Source of the DNA: Pseudogulbenkiania sp.
GTDB lineage: Bacteria; Pseudomonadota; Gammaproteobacteria; Burkholderiales; Chromobacteriaceae
Assembly: GCA_018260425.1 (NCBI GenBank)
Contig: JAGLBD010000002.1
Span: 62,001-126,000, forward strand
DNA length: 64,000 nucleotides
Reading direction: 5' to 3'
In this document: one piece after another, positions 1 through 10,362 of the stretch
How the letters are laid out: each line of letters begins with the position of its first letter
Numbering within the stretch: position 1 is the first letter of the stretch
Position numbers and translations under genes: made by a program
The notes under the pieces: model-generated
Database searches by the model: none
Seen by the model: only the letters and a program-made list of their open reading frames with translations
Told to the model about the DNA's origin: nothing

Positions 1-175
1 CCAGACGCTGCTCGAGAATCTCCCGTCGCCAATGGCGCGACTCGGTGACCCGCGCCAGCAGGTAGCCCACCACCATGCCACGAAGGACCAGGGCCCATTC
101 CGCCGCTACTCCACCCAGGCTACCCATCCACAGGGACACCAGCAATCCAGCCGCGCCAATCCACACAAGTCGCAT
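1..175 (-). CDS. N-terminus of a membrane protein (partial, runs off the left edge)
   Basis: A minus-strand frame opens at an ATG preceded by a good ribosome site (AGGAAAGGACAG) and runs out of the window after 58 codons. The visible start, MRLVWIGAAGLLVSLWMGSLG, is hydrophobic, followed by a second hydrophobic stretch and then a basic, charged segment (ESRHWRREILEQRL). This is typical of an integral membrane protein with a cytoplasmic or coiled region after its first helices. The family cannot be named from 58 residues. It is divergent from the peptide transporter at 482. Confidence 0.5.
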   Translation of the reverse strand, partial: MRLVWIGAAGLLVSLWMGSLGGVAAEWALVLRGMVVGYLLARVTESRHWRREILEQRL

Positions 176-481
176 GTCTGTCCTTTCCTGCGTAGAAATT
201 CACAAGGAGCCCTACCGTTATCGCAGTCTAGAAACGTTCTGTTTCATTTATGTTTAAGCTCCCCATCCATCAAGCATCTCCCCTGCAGTGATCTGCATTT
301 TAGACACATATCCGCCTCGTGTGACGACTGGTTTTTCGTACAGCACATGGACAGTCGGCATTCCCCTCCTACACTCAGCTTATGGGAGTTGTCTGATAGG
401 CTCCCTCCCCTCCGCTGACCATGATGGGGGACATAACCATGACACTGCGCCCCGCTTCCGGTCGCGCAAGGAGGGATCACC
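176..481. other. Intergenic region between divergent genes
   Basis: About 300 bases separate the partial membrane-protein gene from dtpB. The region must hold promoters for both. I see no convincing -35/-10 pair or gene in it. Just before dtpB the sequence aaggagggatcacc is a near-perfect ribosome site. Confidence 0.4.
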
Positions 482-1918
482 ATGACGTCACTTAACCCCT
501 TGCACCAGCCCAAGCCGTTTTACCTGATCTTTTCCATCGAATTCTGGGAACGCTTCGGCTTTTACGGCATCCAGGGCATTCTGGCGGTCTTTCTGGTCAA
601 GCAACTGGGATTGAAAGAAAACGACGCCTTCACACTGTTTTCTTCCTTCGTGGCGCTGGTCTACGGGCTGGTGGCGGCGGGTGGCTGGCTGGGGGACAAA
701 ATCCTCGGCACCAAGCGCACCATTCTGCTGGGCGCCATCGTGCTGTGCCTGGGCTATGCGATGCTCACCCAGTCGACGCATCACATCCTCTGGCTCTATA
801 CCAGCATGGCGGTCATCGCGGTGGGCAACGGCCTGTTCAAGGCCAATCCGTCCGCCTTGCTGGCCCGCTGTTACAAAGACAATGACCCACGGCTGGATGG
901 CGCCTTTACCATGTACTACATGGCGATCAATATCGGCTCGCTCATCTCGATGCTGGCAACACCATGGCTCGCCGCCCGCTTTGGCTACGGGCATGCTTTC
1001 ATGCTCAGCACGGCAGGGCTGGTCATTACCATCGTCAATTTTCTGGCATGTCGCCACTGGGTAGACTCGGTCGGCTCCGAAGCGGATTTTCGTACCCCCT
1101 CGCTACGAACCTGGTGCACGGTGATTCCCGGCATCGTCGCGACCTGCGCCCTGTCAGCCTGGCTGCTGATGCACCAGACGGTTGCCGATGTGGCGCTGGC
1201 CACGGTGTCGCTGGTCGTGGTCGCCCTGTTCCTCAAAGAAACCTTCGTGTTGCGGGGCAGTGAACGGCGCAAGATGCTGGTCGTACTGGTCTTGATGCTG
1301 CAGGCCGTGGTGTTTTTCGTGCTGTACAGCCAAATGCCCATGTCGCTGAATTTCTTTGCCATCCACAACACTACGCACACTCTGTTCGGTTTTGCGGTCG
1401 AGCCGGAACAGTTCCAGTCGCTCAATCCCTTCTGGATCATGCTGGCCAGCCCCCTGTTGGCCATGCTCTATGCCAAGGTCGGTGACCGCTTGCCGATGCC
1501 GCACAAGTTTGCACTGGGCATGGCGCTCTGTTCGCTGGCTTTTTTGGTGTTGCCCTATGGAGCGCGCTATGCCAATGCCGAGGCGCAGGTATCGTCAAAC
1601 TGGCTGGTACTCAGTTATCTGCTGCAAAGTATCGGGGAATTACTGATTTCGGGACTGGGACTATCGATGGTGGCACAACTGGTACCACAGCGCCTGACCG
1701 GCTTCATCATGGGCGTCTGGTTTCTGACCTCGGCAGCGGCGTCGGTACTGGCCGGGTGGGTAGCGGGCTTTACCACGGTGCCGGAGGGGACGGCCACTGC
1801 CCATGAGACCCTTGCCGTCTATAGCCATGTGTTCTGGCAGATCGGCATCGTCACGGCGGTCATTGCCGTACTGACCCTGCTGGCGGCACCCTATCTGGCC
1901 CGAATGAGCCGGGCTTGA
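482..1918 (+). CDS. dtpB: Proton-dependent di/tripeptide transporter, POT family (DtpB-like)
   Basis: 478 residues, the usual length of the POT/PTR family (about 490), with around 12-14 hydrophobic segments. The N-terminal helix carries the family signature ELWERFG-type motif (here [13 protein letters not shown]), used for proton coupling and peptide binding. Further POT signatures are [21 protein letters not shown] and [19 protein letters not shown]. The central [10 protein letters not shown] and the [14 protein letters not shown] segment match E. coli DtpB (YhiP) closely by eye. It should import di- and tripeptides through the inner membrane with protons. The start is fixed by the strong ribosome site 6 bases upstream. 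It appears monocistronic. Confidence 0.9.
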   Translation: MTSLNPLHQPKPFYLIFSIEFWERFGFYGIQGILAVFLVKQLGLKENDAFTLFSSFVALVYGLVAAGGWLGDKILGTKRTILLGAIVLCLGYAMLTQSTHHILWLYTSMAVIAVGNGLFKANPSALLARCYKDNDPRLDGAFTMYYMAINIGSLISMLATPWLAARFGYGHAFMLSTAGLVITIVNFLACRHWVDSVGSEADFRTPSLRTWCTVIPGIVATCALSAWLLMHQTVADVALATVSLVVVALFLKETFVLRGSERRKMLVVLVLMLQAVVFFVLYSQMPMSLNFFAIHNTTHTLFGFAVEPEQFQSLNPFWIMLASPLLAMLYAKVGDRLPMPHKFALGMALCSLAFLVLPYGARYANAEAQVSSNWLVLSYLLQSIGELLISGLGLSMVAQLVPQRLTGFIMGVWFLTSAAASVLAGWVAGFTTVPEGTATAHETLAVYSHVFWQIGIVTAVIAVLTLLAAPYLARMSRA

Positions 1919-1926
1919 ATGAAACA

Positions 1927-1952
1927 ACGGCGGAGTCGTGAGACCCCGCCGT
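1927..1952. terminator. Hairpin between dtpB and accD
   Basis: acggcggagtc-gtga-gaccccgccgt forms an 11-bp stem with one mismatch. There is no strong U run on either side, so this is a weak terminator candidate serving the convergent dtpB and accD ends. Confidence 0.4.
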
Positions 1953-1977
1953 GAGTATTTCTGCCGGTGAACGGAAC

Positions 1978-2847
1978 TCAGTGTAGAGCCGGTTCCTTCA
2001 TCAGCAAGGCAACCAGTTCGGCCACCCGCATTTTCAGTTCGCGTCGATCGACAATCATGTCCAGAGCGCCTTTTTCAATCAGGAACTCGGAACGCTGGAA
2101 GCCTTCCGGCAGGGTCTCGCGCACGGTCTGCTCGATCACGCGCGGCCCGGCAAAGCCGATCAAGGCCCCCGGTTCACCGATCACTACGTCGCCCAGAAAC
2201 GCGAACGACGCCGAAACGCCACCCATGGTCGGATCGGTCAGAATGGAGATGAACGGCAGGCGATGCTGGGACAGCAGGTCAAGTGCCGCACTGGTCTTGG
2301 CCATTTGCATCAACGAGTTCAACCCTTCCTGCATCCGTGCTCCACCCGAAGCGGACACACAAATGAACGGCGCACGCGCCTCCACGGCGGCACGTACCCC
2401 GCGCACAAAGCGCTCGCCGACCACCGAGCCCATCGAGCCGCCGATAAAGCGGAATTCGAAGGCGGCAACCACCGCAGGAGCGGACTCGATGCTGCCTTGC
2501 ATGACCACCAGCGCATCATCTTCGCCGGTCAGCTCGGCCGCCGCACTCAAACGGTCCGGATAGCGCTTGCCGTCCTTGAATTTGAGAATATCGACCGGTT
2601 TGACTTCGGCACCGATTTCATAACGCCCCTCGGCATCCAGCAACATGTCCAGACGGCCGCGTGCGGTCAGCGGGTGATGATGATTGCACTTGGGACAAAC
2701 CTGAAGATTGCTTTCCAGGTCGGTGTAATACAGCACTGCCTCGCAGGCCGAGCACTTGCTCCACAAGCCTTCCGGAACGGCAGAAGGTTTGTCGGAGCGG
2801 TTATCGCGCTTGATCTTCGGCGGCAGGAGCTTGTTCAACCAGCTCAT
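1978..2847 (-). CDS. accD: Acetyl-CoA carboxylase carboxyltransferase subunit beta
   Basis: 289 residues starting [10 protein letters not shown]. The N-terminal four-cysteine zinc ribbon (CSAC at about 32-35, CPKC at about 51-54) is characteristic of bacterial AccD. The crotonase-type carboxyltransferase core follows (SGGARMQEG, oxyanion GG motifs). With AccA it transfers carboxyl from biotin to acetyl-CoA, giving malonyl-CoA for fatty-acid synthesis. An in-frame upstream extension to 2904 exists, but this ATG has an AAGGAG site and matches family length. It is the last gene of the trp-containing run, behind a short hairpin that may attenuate transcription from trpA. Confidence 0.95.
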   Translation of the reverse strand: MSWLNKLLPPKIKRDNRSDKPSAVPEGLWSKCSACEAVLYYTDLESNLQVCPKCNHHHPLTARGRLDMLLDAEGRYEIGAEVKPVDILKFKDGKRYPDRLSAAAELTGEDDALVVMQGSIESAPAVVAAFEFRFIGGSMGSVVGERFVRGVRAAVEARAPFICVSASGGARMQEGLNSLMQMAKTSAALDLLSQHRLPFISILTDPTMGGVSASFAFLGDVVIGEPGALIGFAGPRVIEQTVRETLPEGFQRSEFLIEKGALDMIVDRRELKMRVAELVALLMKEPALH

Positions 2848-2904
2848 GCTGACTCCTTGATTCATGGTCCGGCCAGCATCGCTGACCAGAGGTCTTACCG
2901 GCAA

Positions 2905-2923
2905 AGGCCCCTTGCCGGGGCCT
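2905..2923 (-). terminator. GC-rich hairpin between trpA and accD
   Basis: aggcccc-ggc-aggggcct type stem in the 88-base gap between trpA and accD, with no U run. It could reduce read-through into accD. It is weak as a terminator. Confidence 0.3.
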
Positions 2924-2935
2924 GTTGCTTGAGTT

Positions 2936-3724
2936 CTATAGGATGGCGGCTTTAAGTTCAGCCACCAGACGGGTTAACCGCTCTTTGGCGGTTTCGTGCG
3001 TTGCCGCCTCGATTTCCTGCACCAGTCGACTGCCGACAACAATCGCGTCGGCGGCCACTGACAGCGCCCGTGCGGTCTCGGCATCGCGAATACCGAAGCC
3101 GACCCCGATCGGGAGCGAAATATGTTCTCTGAGGGCGGCAATTTTACGCTTTACGTCGTCAATGTCCAGATTTCCGGCACCCGTGACACCTTTCAGTGAC
3201 ACATAATAGACATAACCACGGGCAAATTCGGCGATCTTCGCAATACGCGCAGCCGGGGTAGTCGGTGCCAGCAGGTAGACCGGATCGATGCCGCGGGCAA
3301 TCAAGGCCTCGGACAAGGGCCCGGATTCCTCCGGAGGACAGTCCACGGTCAGCACGCCATCCACCCCGGCCTCGGCCGCCGCAGTAGCAAAGGCTTCATA
3401 GCCCATGCGTGCCACCGGGTTGAGGTAACCCATCAACACCACCGGTGTGCGGGCATTATCGGCACGAAACGCCTTGACCATGGCCAGGACATCCTTCAGA
3501 CCGACACCATGGGCCAAGGCGCGTTCGGAGGCGCGCTGAATAACCGGACCATCCGCCATCGGATCGGAAAACGGTACGCCCAGCTCGATGATATCCGCCC
3601 CGCCCTCAACCAGACCGTGCATCAATGGCACGGTCAGTCCCGGGTCGGGATCGCCGGCCGTAATGAAGGGAATCAGCGCCTTTTTGCCCGCCAACGCGGC
3701 AAAACACCCTGCAATGCGATTCAT
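2936..3724 (-). CDS. trpA: Tryptophan synthase alpha chain
   Basis: 262 residues, a full-length TIM barrel. The catalytic acids are present: Glu47 in [11 protein letters not shown] and Asp58 in [10 protein letters not shown]. It splits indole-3-glycerol phosphate to indole and glyceraldehyde-3-phosphate and channels indole to TrpB. It lies 10 bases after trpB in the same transcription unit. No trpE, D or C is in the window, so the trp genes are split on this chromosome, as is usual in betaproteobacteria. Confidence 0.96.
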   Translation of the reverse strand: MNRIAGCFAALAGKKALIPFITAGDPDPGLTVPLMHGLVEGGADIIELGVPFSDPMADGPVIQRASERALAHGVGLKDVLAMVKAFRADNARTPVVLMGYLNPVARMGYEAFATAAAEAGVDGVLTVDCPPEESGPLSEALIARGIDPVYLLAPTTPAARIAKIAEFARGYVYYVSLKGVTGAGNLDIDDVKRKIAALREHISLPIGVGFGIRDAETARALSVAADAIVVGSRLVQEIEAATHETAKERLTRLVAELKAAIL

Positions 3725-3734
3725 GTCGGCTCCT

Positions 3735-4934
3735 TTACAGGGTCAGGCCGGTCAAGCCGGCAATGGTGTTGATATCCTTGTCGCCACGACCCGACACATT
3801 GACCAGAATGATCTTGTCTTGCGGCAGGCGACGCGCCTCTTTGGCCGCCCAGGCCAGGGCATGGCTGGACTCCAGCGCAGGAATGATGCCTTCCATGCGG
3901 CAGCAGTCATGAAAGGCGGCGAGCGCTTCATCGTCATTGATCGACGTGTATTCGGCACGGCCGATATCTTTCAGATAGCTGTGCTCCGGACCCACGCCGG
4001 GGTAATCCAGACCGGCCGACACCGAATGGGTTTCGATGATCTGACCGTTTTCGTCCTGCATCAGATAGCTGCGGAAGCCATGCAACACGCCCGGCTCACC
4101 GGCCGACAAGGGCGCAGCGTGGCGACCGGTTTCGATACCGTCACCGCCCGCTTCCACGCCAACCAACCGCACGCCGTCAATGCCGATATAGGGGTAGAAC
4201 ATCCCGATGGCGTTGGAACCGCCACCGACACAGGCAACCACCACGTCCGGCTGACGCCCGGTCATGTCCTGCATTTGTTCGATGGATTCTTCCCCGATAA
4301 TTTTCTGGAAGTCGCGCACCAGCATCGGGTAAGGATGCGGGCCGGCCGCCGTGCCGAGGATGTAGAAGGTCGAGTCCACGTTGGACACCCAGTCGCGCAT
4401 CGCTTCATTGAGCGCGTCCTTCAGGGTGCGGGAACCGGATTCGACCGGCACCACCGTGGCACCCAGCAACTTCATGCGGTAGACATTGGGGGCCTGACGC
4501 TTGATGTCCTCGGCGCCCATATAGACCACGCACTCCATGCCGTAACGGGCCGCCACCGTCGCCGAGGCCACACCATGCTGGCCGGCACCCGTTTCGGCAA
4601 TGACGCGCTTCTTGCCCATGCGCCGTGCCAGCAGCGCCTGACCAATGGTGTTATTGACCTTGTGGGCACCGGTATGATTGAGGTCTTCCCGCTTGAAGTA
4701 GATCTGGGCGCCACCTAATGCCTCCGACCATCGGCGTGCATGGTACAAGGGCGAGGGACGGCCGACGAAATGGGCCAGTTCGTGGCGATATTCACGCCAG
4801 AAGGCATCGTCGGCAGCCGCCTTGGTGTATTCCGCTTTCAGTTCTTCAAGTGCCGCCATCAGTGTTTCGGCAACGTAGACGCCGCCATAGGGACCGAAAT
4901 GGCCCCGGGCGTCGGGAAGATCATACTCATGCAT
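3735..4934 (-). CDS. trpB: Tryptophan synthase beta chain
   Basis: 399 residues, PLP-dependent fold type II. The PLP-binding lysine is Lys92 in [10 protein letters not shown], and the phosphate-binding glycine loop GGGSNAIG is present. It condenses indole with serine to give tryptophan. The start chosen (MHEYDLPD) has an AGGAG site 6 bases upstream and overlaps the trpF stop by 8 bases (ATGCATGA), which suggests translational coupling. A longer in-frame opening to 5012 would run deep into trpF and is rejected. Confidence 0.96.
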   Translation of the reverse strand: MHEYDLPDARGHFGPYGGVYVAETLMAALEELKAEYTKAAADDAFWREYRHELAHFVGRPSPLYHARRWSEALGGAQIYFKREDLNHTGAHKVNNTIGQALLARRMGKKRVIAETGAGQHGVASATVAARYGMECVVYMGAEDIKRQAPNVYRMKLLGATVVPVESGSRTLKDALNEAMRDWVSNVDSTFYILGTAAGPHPYPMLVRDFQKIIGEESIEQMQDMTGRQPDVVVACVGGGSNAIGMFYPYIGIDGVRLVGVEAGGDGIETGRHAAPLSAGEPGVLHGFRSYLMQDENGQIIETHSVSAGLDYPGVGPEHSYLKDIGRAEYTSINDDEALAAFHDCCRMEGIIPALESSHALAWAAKEARRLPQDKIILVNVSGRGDKDINTIAGLTGLTL

Positions 4935-5544
4935 GCCTGACTCCTGTGATAAACGCTGCCATTCTGGCAGTATCCTTGATGCCCTTGCCCGCCTCCACGC
5001 CACTGGAAACATCGACTGCCGCCGGGCGAATGCGGCGTACCGCCTCGCTCACATTGTGCTCGTCGAGCCCGCCGGACAGGATCAGCGGCAAGGGTAATTG
5101 ACCGGGCAGCAAGGCCCAGTCGAACGTGGTGCCCGTCCCGCCATGACTGCCTTCGACAAAGGCATCGGCAAGCAGGCCACGGGCATCCGCGTAACGCTCG
5201 GCGTACGCGGCAAGATCGACCCCGGGGCGCACTCGCACCGCTTTGAGATAGGGTCGATGGAAAGACCGGCAGAACTCGGGGGGTTCATCGCCGTGAAACT
5301 GCAGCACATCCACCGCCAGCCCCGCCAGCACGCTTTCCACTTCTTCGCGGGAAGGATCGACGAACAAGGCGACCACCGACACAAACGGCGGCAGGACCCT
5401 GACCAGCCGTCGCGCTGTCTCGATCGAGACATGTCGTGGACTGCGCGCATAAAACACCAGACCGATCGCATCGACGCCCAGGCGGGCAGCGGCAATGGCA
5501 TCCTCTTCGCGAGTGATGCCGCAAATCTTGATACGGGGGGGCAT
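4927..5544 (-). CDS. trpF: Phosphoribosylanthranilate isomerase
   Basis: About 205 residues, a small TIM barrel beginning [16 protein letters not shown]. The KICG motif provides the catalytic cysteine. LQFHGDE, the late [10 protein letters not shown] and the DVSSGVE phosphate-binding motif complete the family pattern. It performs the Amadori rearrangement of phosphoribosylanthranilate in tryptophan synthesis. An ATG 12 bases further upstream is possible, but this one has GGAG at correct spacing and begins 2 bases after the truA stop. Confidence 0.95.
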   Translation of the reverse strand: MPPRIKICGITREEDAIAAARLGVDAIGLVFYARSPRHVSIETARRLVRVLPPFVSVVALFVDPSREEVESVLAGLAVDVLQFHGDEPPEFCRSFHRPYLKAVRVRPGVDLAAYAERYADARGLLADAFVEGSHGGTGTTFDWALLPGQLPLPLILSGGLDEHNVSEAVRRIRPAAVDVSSGVEAGKGIKDTARMAAFITGVRHA

Positions 5545-5546
5545 GA

Positions 5547-6335
5547 CTATCTCCATAGCATCAGTCTGCCCGGGTCCGCCTCGGCAGGCAAGGCAAACTG
5601 TTCAGGATAGCCGACACCGGTAAGGTACAGACCACCCGGCATAAAGGTCGGCGGCGCACGAGTGCGGTCGCGGGCAGCCAGCAGTGCGGCCAGATCGGCC
5701 TGGCTCATGGCGCCTTTGCCGACATACAGCAGCGCCCCGACGATATTGCGCACCATATGGTGCAGGAAGGCATCGGCGCGCAGATCAAAACGCAGCAGAC
5801 CGGCGTCGGCGCTGAGGGTCAATTGCTGCAGGTGCTTCACCGGAGTACGCGCCTGGCACTCGGCGGCCCGAAAGCTGGAGAAGTCATGCTCGCCCAGCAG
5901 CACCGTGGCCGCCTCCTGCATGGCCGCGACATCCAGCGACTGGTGATACCAGCCGATGCGGCCGGACAATAGCGCAGGACGGACCGGATGCGTCAGCAGA
6001 AAATAGCTGTACGAGCGGGAAAAGGCACTGAAACGGGCATGGAATGCATCATCGACCTCCCGGGCCCACAACACGGCCACGCCATCGGGCAGAAAGGCAT
6101 TGACGCCACGCACCCAGGCCGTCAGCGGACGCTCGACCTGCGTGTCGAAATGGACCACCTGCATCAAGGCATGCACGCCGGCATCGGTACGCCCGGCGGC
6201 CAGCGTCTCTACCGGACAACCGGCGATCGATGCCAGCGCACGGTTAAGCGCATCCTGTACGGTATTGCCATGTGGTTGGGTTTGCCAGCCGGCAAAGGCG
6301 CGACCATCGTATTCCACGCCAAGCGCGATTCTCAT
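5547..6335 (-). CDS. truA: tRNA pseudouridine(38-40) synthase
   Basis: 262 residues. The catalytic aspartate is Asp51 in [11 protein letters not shown], the TruA signature, and [17 protein letters not shown] is also present. It isomerises uridines 38, 39 and 40 in the anticodon arm of many tRNAs. The fimV-truA-trpF-accD order is conserved in Pseudomonas as well (recalled), which supports all the assignments here. Confidence 0.95.
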   Translation of the reverse strand: MRIALGVEYDGRAFAGWQTQPHGNTVQDALNRALASIAGCPVETLAAGRTDAGVHALMQVVHFDTQVERPLTAWVRGVNAFLPDGVAVLWAREVDDAFHARFSAFSRSYSYFLLTHPVRPALLSGRIGWYHQSLDVAAMQEAATVLLGEHDFSSFRAAECQARTPVKHLQQLTLSADAGLLRFDLRADAFLHHMVRNIVGALLYVGKGAMSQADLAALLAARDRTRAPPTFMPGGLYLTGVGYPEQFALPAEADPGRLMLWR

Positions 6336-6389
6336 CCAGACCCCTGAGATAAAGCGTCAACTTTAGCAGAATCGGTCGAACTCGGGGAA

Positions 6390-8147
6390 TTACAACGAGG
6401 TGACGCCCATCTCTTTCATCAAGGCCTCGGCGGTTTCGGTATCCCCCATCTCCCTATACAAGCGCGCCAGCTCCAGCTTGTCCGGCATGTCCAGAGGACC
6501 GTCTGTCTCTTCCACCCGTGCCGCCGGCGGCATGACGTCCACCATCTCGGAGAAGGCCGGGTCATCCAGCACCAGCGGCATTTCCGGGACGGCCTGCGCA
6601 AAGTCATCGGACACCAGCGGTTCATCAACGGGCCCTGCGGCAACACCACCTTGCGTCGGCGGCTCGGTCGCCGCAGCGGCAGAATCGGTGGTTGCCGTGT
6701 CCCGTTGACGACGGGAGCGCATCAACACCGCCCCGCCGGCCAGCACCGCGACACCGGCGGCGCCATAGGCCAGCAAGGCCGACGAGTCCAGAGGACTGGT
6801 CGGCGCTTCGACCGCAGGCTCGACTTTCGGTACCGCTGTTGCAGCAGAGGCCGGAGCAACGGCTGTGGCAGCGGACGCCATGGCCTTGGCACGCGACGCC
6901 TCGGCCAAGTCACGCATCCGTGATTCCAGAGCACGCGAGCGCTGTTCGGCCTCGCGCAGCAGGGCATCTTGATTGGCGAGCCGTGCCTTCAATTGGTCGG
7001 CTTCGTTCCGGGCGGGTTTGACCGGTGGCACGGCGGCCGCAACCGGCGCCGCTTGAACCGGCTTGGCCGTCGCGGTCTCCGGCTGCGCGGCGGGGGCGGC
7101 CGGCTGTGCGCTGTCCCCGGTCAGCTTCCAGCTCCCCGGATAATTCAATACGACGCCGGCCAGCAAGCGATCCGGATCACCGCCGACAAACGCCTCCGGA
7201 TTCAATTCGACCAGCCGCGCCATGGTGCGCAGGCGAGAACGCGCTCCGAACCGGCCGGCAATCTGCGACAGGGTATCCCCCGCTTTGACCTGATACTGAC
7301 CGGCCGCGGCAACCCCCGGCTTGGACCAGCTACCGTCCTTGTTCACCAGCACATAATTGCGCACGGTTTCATGCTCACCGACACTGACTTTGGCACTGAA
7401 CGCAATCAAGGGCACATCCAGTGGCGATTCACTGCGCAACTGCCAGCGCTGCCGCCCTTCTGCCGAAGGCAGCCTTTCAACCGACAAGGCCGCGATCTTC
7501 GCGGCGACAGCCTGCGCCGTCACGCCACCATCGACCGAAGGAATCAATTTCAAACGACTGTCGCGGTTGACCGCCAGAGCGGTACCGGCCACCTCGATCT
7601 CGGCCAGAAACGGTTCGGCCGGTCGGGACTTGACCTGCATATCGCCCAGCACCAAATGCCCGTTCAGGGGATTACTCCCATTGGGCACGGGCTTCTTGCC
7701 ACTCTCATCGTGCGACGGGGCTGACGGTGCACGACGCGGACCGTCACGCCGGTAGTCGACTTCATACTCGCGCACCAAACGCCCGGCCGACCAATCGAGC
7801 TCCACGGCGAAGCGCAGGCGCTCTTCATCAAAACCGGCCGGCCCACTGATATGGACGCCACTGATCGTACCGTCGGCGCGGCGCTGCAGGGTAAATACCA
7901 GTTTGCCGACCGAGTGGCTGTACGGGGAGATCAGGGCATAGTGGTTACGGTCAGCCAGGGCGACCGTGGCGGCATCAAACGGCGCTTCGTCCACCACCGC
8001 AATGGTCGCTTCGAACGGTTGACCCACGCTCGACAGCACCTGCACCGCACCAAGGCCTGCCATCGACGGGGCCGACAGGCTGGCCAGCCCTGCCATGACC
8101 CACCAGCCGGCGGCGCGACGCTTGCTCTTTAACACGTCCCGGCTCAT
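6390..8147 (-). CDS. FimV-family protein, second (shorter) paralog
   Basis: 585 residues. An N-terminal signal segment ends near AGLGAVQVLSSVGQPFEA, the FimV N-terminal signature. A LysM domain follows at about 285-335 (YQVKAGDTLSQIAGRFG...NPEAF), then a coiled coil near 380-420, one membrane helix near 455-478 (LLAYGAAGVAVLAGG), an acidic linker, and the conserved FimV C-terminal helical motif (KLELARLYREMGDTETAEALMKEM). It starts inside the stop of the longer FimV gene (4-base ATGA overlap), so the two are co-translated. FimV proteins bind peptidoglycan and organise polar type IV pili and signalling hubs. A tandem pair is unusual and suggests duplication followed by trimming. Confidence 0.8.
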   Translation of the reverse strand: MSRDVLKSKRRAAGWWVMAGLASLSAPSMAGLGAVQVLSSVGQPFEATIAVVDEAPFDAATVALADRNHYALISPYSHSVGKLVFTLQRRADGTISGVHISGPAGFDEERLRFAVELDWSAGRLVREYEVDYRRDGPRRAPSAPSHDESGKKPVPNGSNPLNGHLVLGDMQVKSRPAEPFLAEIEVAGTALAVNRDSRLKLIPSVDGGVTAQAVAAKIAALSVERLPSAEGRQRWQLRSESPLDVPLIAFSAKVSVGEHETVRNYVLVNKDGSWSKPGVAAAGQYQVKAGDTLSQIAGRFGARSRLRTMARLVELNPEAFVGGDPDRLLAGVVLNYPGSWKLTGDSAQPAAPAAQPETATAKPVQAAPVAAAVPPVKPARNEADQLKARLANQDALLREAEQRSRALESRMRDLAEASRAKAMASAATAVAPASAATAVPKVEPAVEAPTSPLDSSALLAYGAAGVAVLAGGAVLMRSRRQRDTATTDSAAAATEPPTQGGVAAGPVDEPLVSDDFAQAVPEMPLVLDDPAFSEMVDVMPPAARVEETDGPLDMPDKLELARLYREMGDTETAEALMKEMGVTSL

Positions 8148-10288
8148 GAACCGATCCGCTCCAGCAAGGATTCGATCTCGCGCTTCATGGTATCCCCCGC
8201 TTCATCCAGCATTTCTGTCAGCACTTCACGAGCGCCTTCGTTATCGCCCATATCCATATAGACTTTGGCCAGATCCAGCTTGGCGGCCTGCGGATCGTTG
8301 TCCAGATTGCCGCCCTCGCGCACCTCGGCGGCCGGAACCGTAGCCGTCGCCACCGGCGCGGCCTCTTCTTCGGTATAGAGGCTGGCGAAGGGATCATCCG
8401 CAGCGACCGGTGCCGTGGTGGCGGTAGCTTCCTTGCTATCCAGCGAGAAGTCGAAGTCCAGCAGATTGTCTTCGCTGGCCGGCGCTGTCACGGCCGGTTC
8501 GGTGCTCACGGCCGCGAGATCGGTTTCCAGATCGAAGTCCAGTCCATCTGCCACGGCAGGCGCCTCCTCCACCGGCAAGACCGACTGATCGGTAAAGACC
8601 GGCTCCGGCGGCGACGCTGGCACGGCCGCATCATCGTTTGCCATCAACTCGGCCTCAAGGTCATCCAGCGGAGTTTCCAGCAAGGCCTCGCTGCTGCCAT
8701 ACAAAGGGTTTTCCGGATCGATGGCCTTACCCATCACCACGACACGGCCCCATTGTGGCCCTTGTCCTTCAAAGGCCTTCTCGATTTCCCGGGCATGCAG
8801 GGCAAACAGCTGCGTATCGTGATTCTGGTGATAAATTTCCAACAGCTTCATACGGATATCGTGACGGGCCGGGTCCTTGGCCAAGGCGGCACGCAGGATG
8901 TCCTCGGCCTGACTGTCACGACCGTAGCTGAGATACACCTCGGCCTCGGCCAGGGGGTCGACGTCGTCAGCGGGCGGTGGAGGCTCGCTGCCTTTGACCG
9001 GTTTACCGGCAGGTTGAACCGGCGCTGCCGCCGTGTCCGGAGCAACGTCCTCCTGCTTGCGCCGGCTACGCCAGAACAGCAAACCACCCAGCAAGGCCAG
9101 CACGGCAGTACCGCCACCCGCCAGCCATGGCCAGTAATGTGCCAGAGCACCGCCCTGACTGGCCCGGGCCGCGCTTGCCGCCGCCTCGCTGGCCGCACGC
9201 TCTTTGCGTTCCATGGTTTTCAGCTGGCTTTCCAGATGGAAGATGCGCAGCTGCGCCTCGCCAAGCGAAGCATCTTTCTTGGCAACCTGCTCACGCAATG
9301 CCACCACGGCGGCATCGGGGGCCGAGGCTTCGGCATGGGCGGCCAGCGGTGCCGACGCCGGATGCGCCGGCTCGACTTTGGGTGGTTCGGCCAGTACGTG
9401 GGAAGCCGCCTCGTGGCGCGTCACATCCCGGGCACTCGGGCTGGACGGGTCGACACGTGGGGCGGCAGGTGCGGCGAGGATCTGGCGGGCACGCGTGTCC
9501 GACAGTGCAAGGATGCGCTCTGGCTCCGGTACACGCAGGTGGCTGCCCGGCTTGAGCTGGTTGGCATCGCCATTGTCAAAGGCGTCGGGGTTGGCCTGGA
9601 AGATCGCCGCCATGGTTTGACTCAGCGAAGCACGTTTGGGTTTGACCCGCAGCGCAAAGGTACGCAAGGTATCGCCCGGCTGAATGGCCACTCCGGCGCC
9701 GTGCACAGCCTTCTCGGGAACCGCGGCCGATGCGCTTGTAACAGCACGGCGCACGACAGGTTTGGCCGGTGCCTTGGCCGTTTTGACCGGCGCCTTGGCG
9801 GCTTTGGCCGGTTTGCGGGTATAACGCGATGCCAGGTTGTCTTGAGCGTAGTCGGGTGAATCCTGAACGATCTGGCCAATGCCCGGCACGGCATAGCCGG
9901 AAGGATCCAGCAACACCGTGTACTCACGGTTTTCCGTCCCGGACGCCAGACGGGCCGCGACGACAAAACGCAGATACGGCTCACTGACCGGATTTTTGGT
10001 GGATATGGTGATAACGGCGCCGTCCCGGGTTTTTTGCCAGGCGAAACGGAAGGCACTCACCTCGGGCTGCAAATCCACATTCATGTCGCGGAAGGTCGAA
10101 GCATCCGCCAAACCGATTCGGGCGCCGTCCAGCTCGGCGGCCCGGACCCCCGTTAAACTGATTTCGGCACGAAACGGCTCACCGAGCCGGGACAGCACGC
10201 TGACCCGCCCCAGACCCGCCTGGGCCGGGAGCGACATCGCCAGACCGGCAAGCAGGATACCCCGCGTTATGTTGGCCCGTTTTATCAC
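8144..10288 (-). CDS. fimV: FimV, peptidoglycan-binding pilus/polarity scaffold
   Basis: 714 residues. Signal peptide 1-24 (ILLAGLAMSLPAQA) is followed by the FimV motif GLGRVSVLSRLGEPFRAEI. A LysM domain sits at about 200-255 (IQPGDTLRTFALRV...NPDAF), with a coiled coil at about 330-370, a membrane helix near 385-405 (WPWLAGGGTAVLALLGGLLFW), a cytoplasmic TPR-like part with an acidic linker, and the C-terminal FimV domain (LDLAKVYMDMGDNEGAREVLTEML). In Pseudomonas, FimV positions type IV pilus machinery and controls cAMP signalling. It is likely the first gene of the fimV-truA-trp-accD unit, 74 bases after the asd paralog. Confidence 0.9.
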   Translation of the reverse strand: MIKRANITRGILLAGLAMSLPAQAGLGRVSVLSRLGEPFRAEISLTGVRAAELDGARIGLADASTFRDMNVDLQPEVSAFRFAWQKTRDGAVITISTKNPVSEPYLRFVVAARLASGTENREYTVLLDPSGYAVPGIGQIVQDSPDYAQDNLASRYTRKPAKAAKAPVKTAKAPAKPVVRRAVTSASAAVPEKAVHGAGVAIQPGDTLRTFALRVKPKRASLSQTMAAIFQANPDAFDNGDANQLKPGSHLRVPEPERILALSDTRARQILAAPAAPRVDPSSPSARDVTRHEAASHVLAEPPKVEPAHPASAPLAAHAEASAPDAAVVALREQVAKKDASLGEAQLRIFHLESQLKTMERKERAASEAAASAARASQGGALAHYWPWLAGGGTAVLALLGGLLFWRSRRKQEDVAPDTAAAPVQPAGKPVKGSEPPPPADDVDPLAEAEVYLSYGRDSQAEDILRAALAKDPARHDIRMKLLEIYHQNHDTQLFALHAREIEKAFEGQGPQWGRVVVMGKAIDPENPLYGSSEALLETPLDDLEAELMANDDAAVPASPPEPVFTDQSVLPVEEAPAVADGLDFDLETDLAAVSTEPAVTAPASEDNLLDFDFSLDSKEATATTAPVAADDPFASLYTEEEAAPVATATVPAAEVREGGNLDNDPQAAKLDLAKVYMDMGDNEGAREVLTEMLDEAGDTMKREIESLLERIGS

Positions 10289-10362
10289 TTTTGACCTTCC
10301 GGAATAGATTTTTTATGCAATCTTAGGCCTGGCGACGAATTTTAGCTACTTCTCATGAAGAA

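Noticed and set aside
3588..4718. A 376-codon plus-strand frame opposite trpA/trpB
   Set aside because: It is antisense to conserved trp genes and its translation is His/Arg-rich without family signals.
8753..9859. A long plus-strand frame opposite fimV
   Set aside because: Antisense shadow of a convincing FimV protein.
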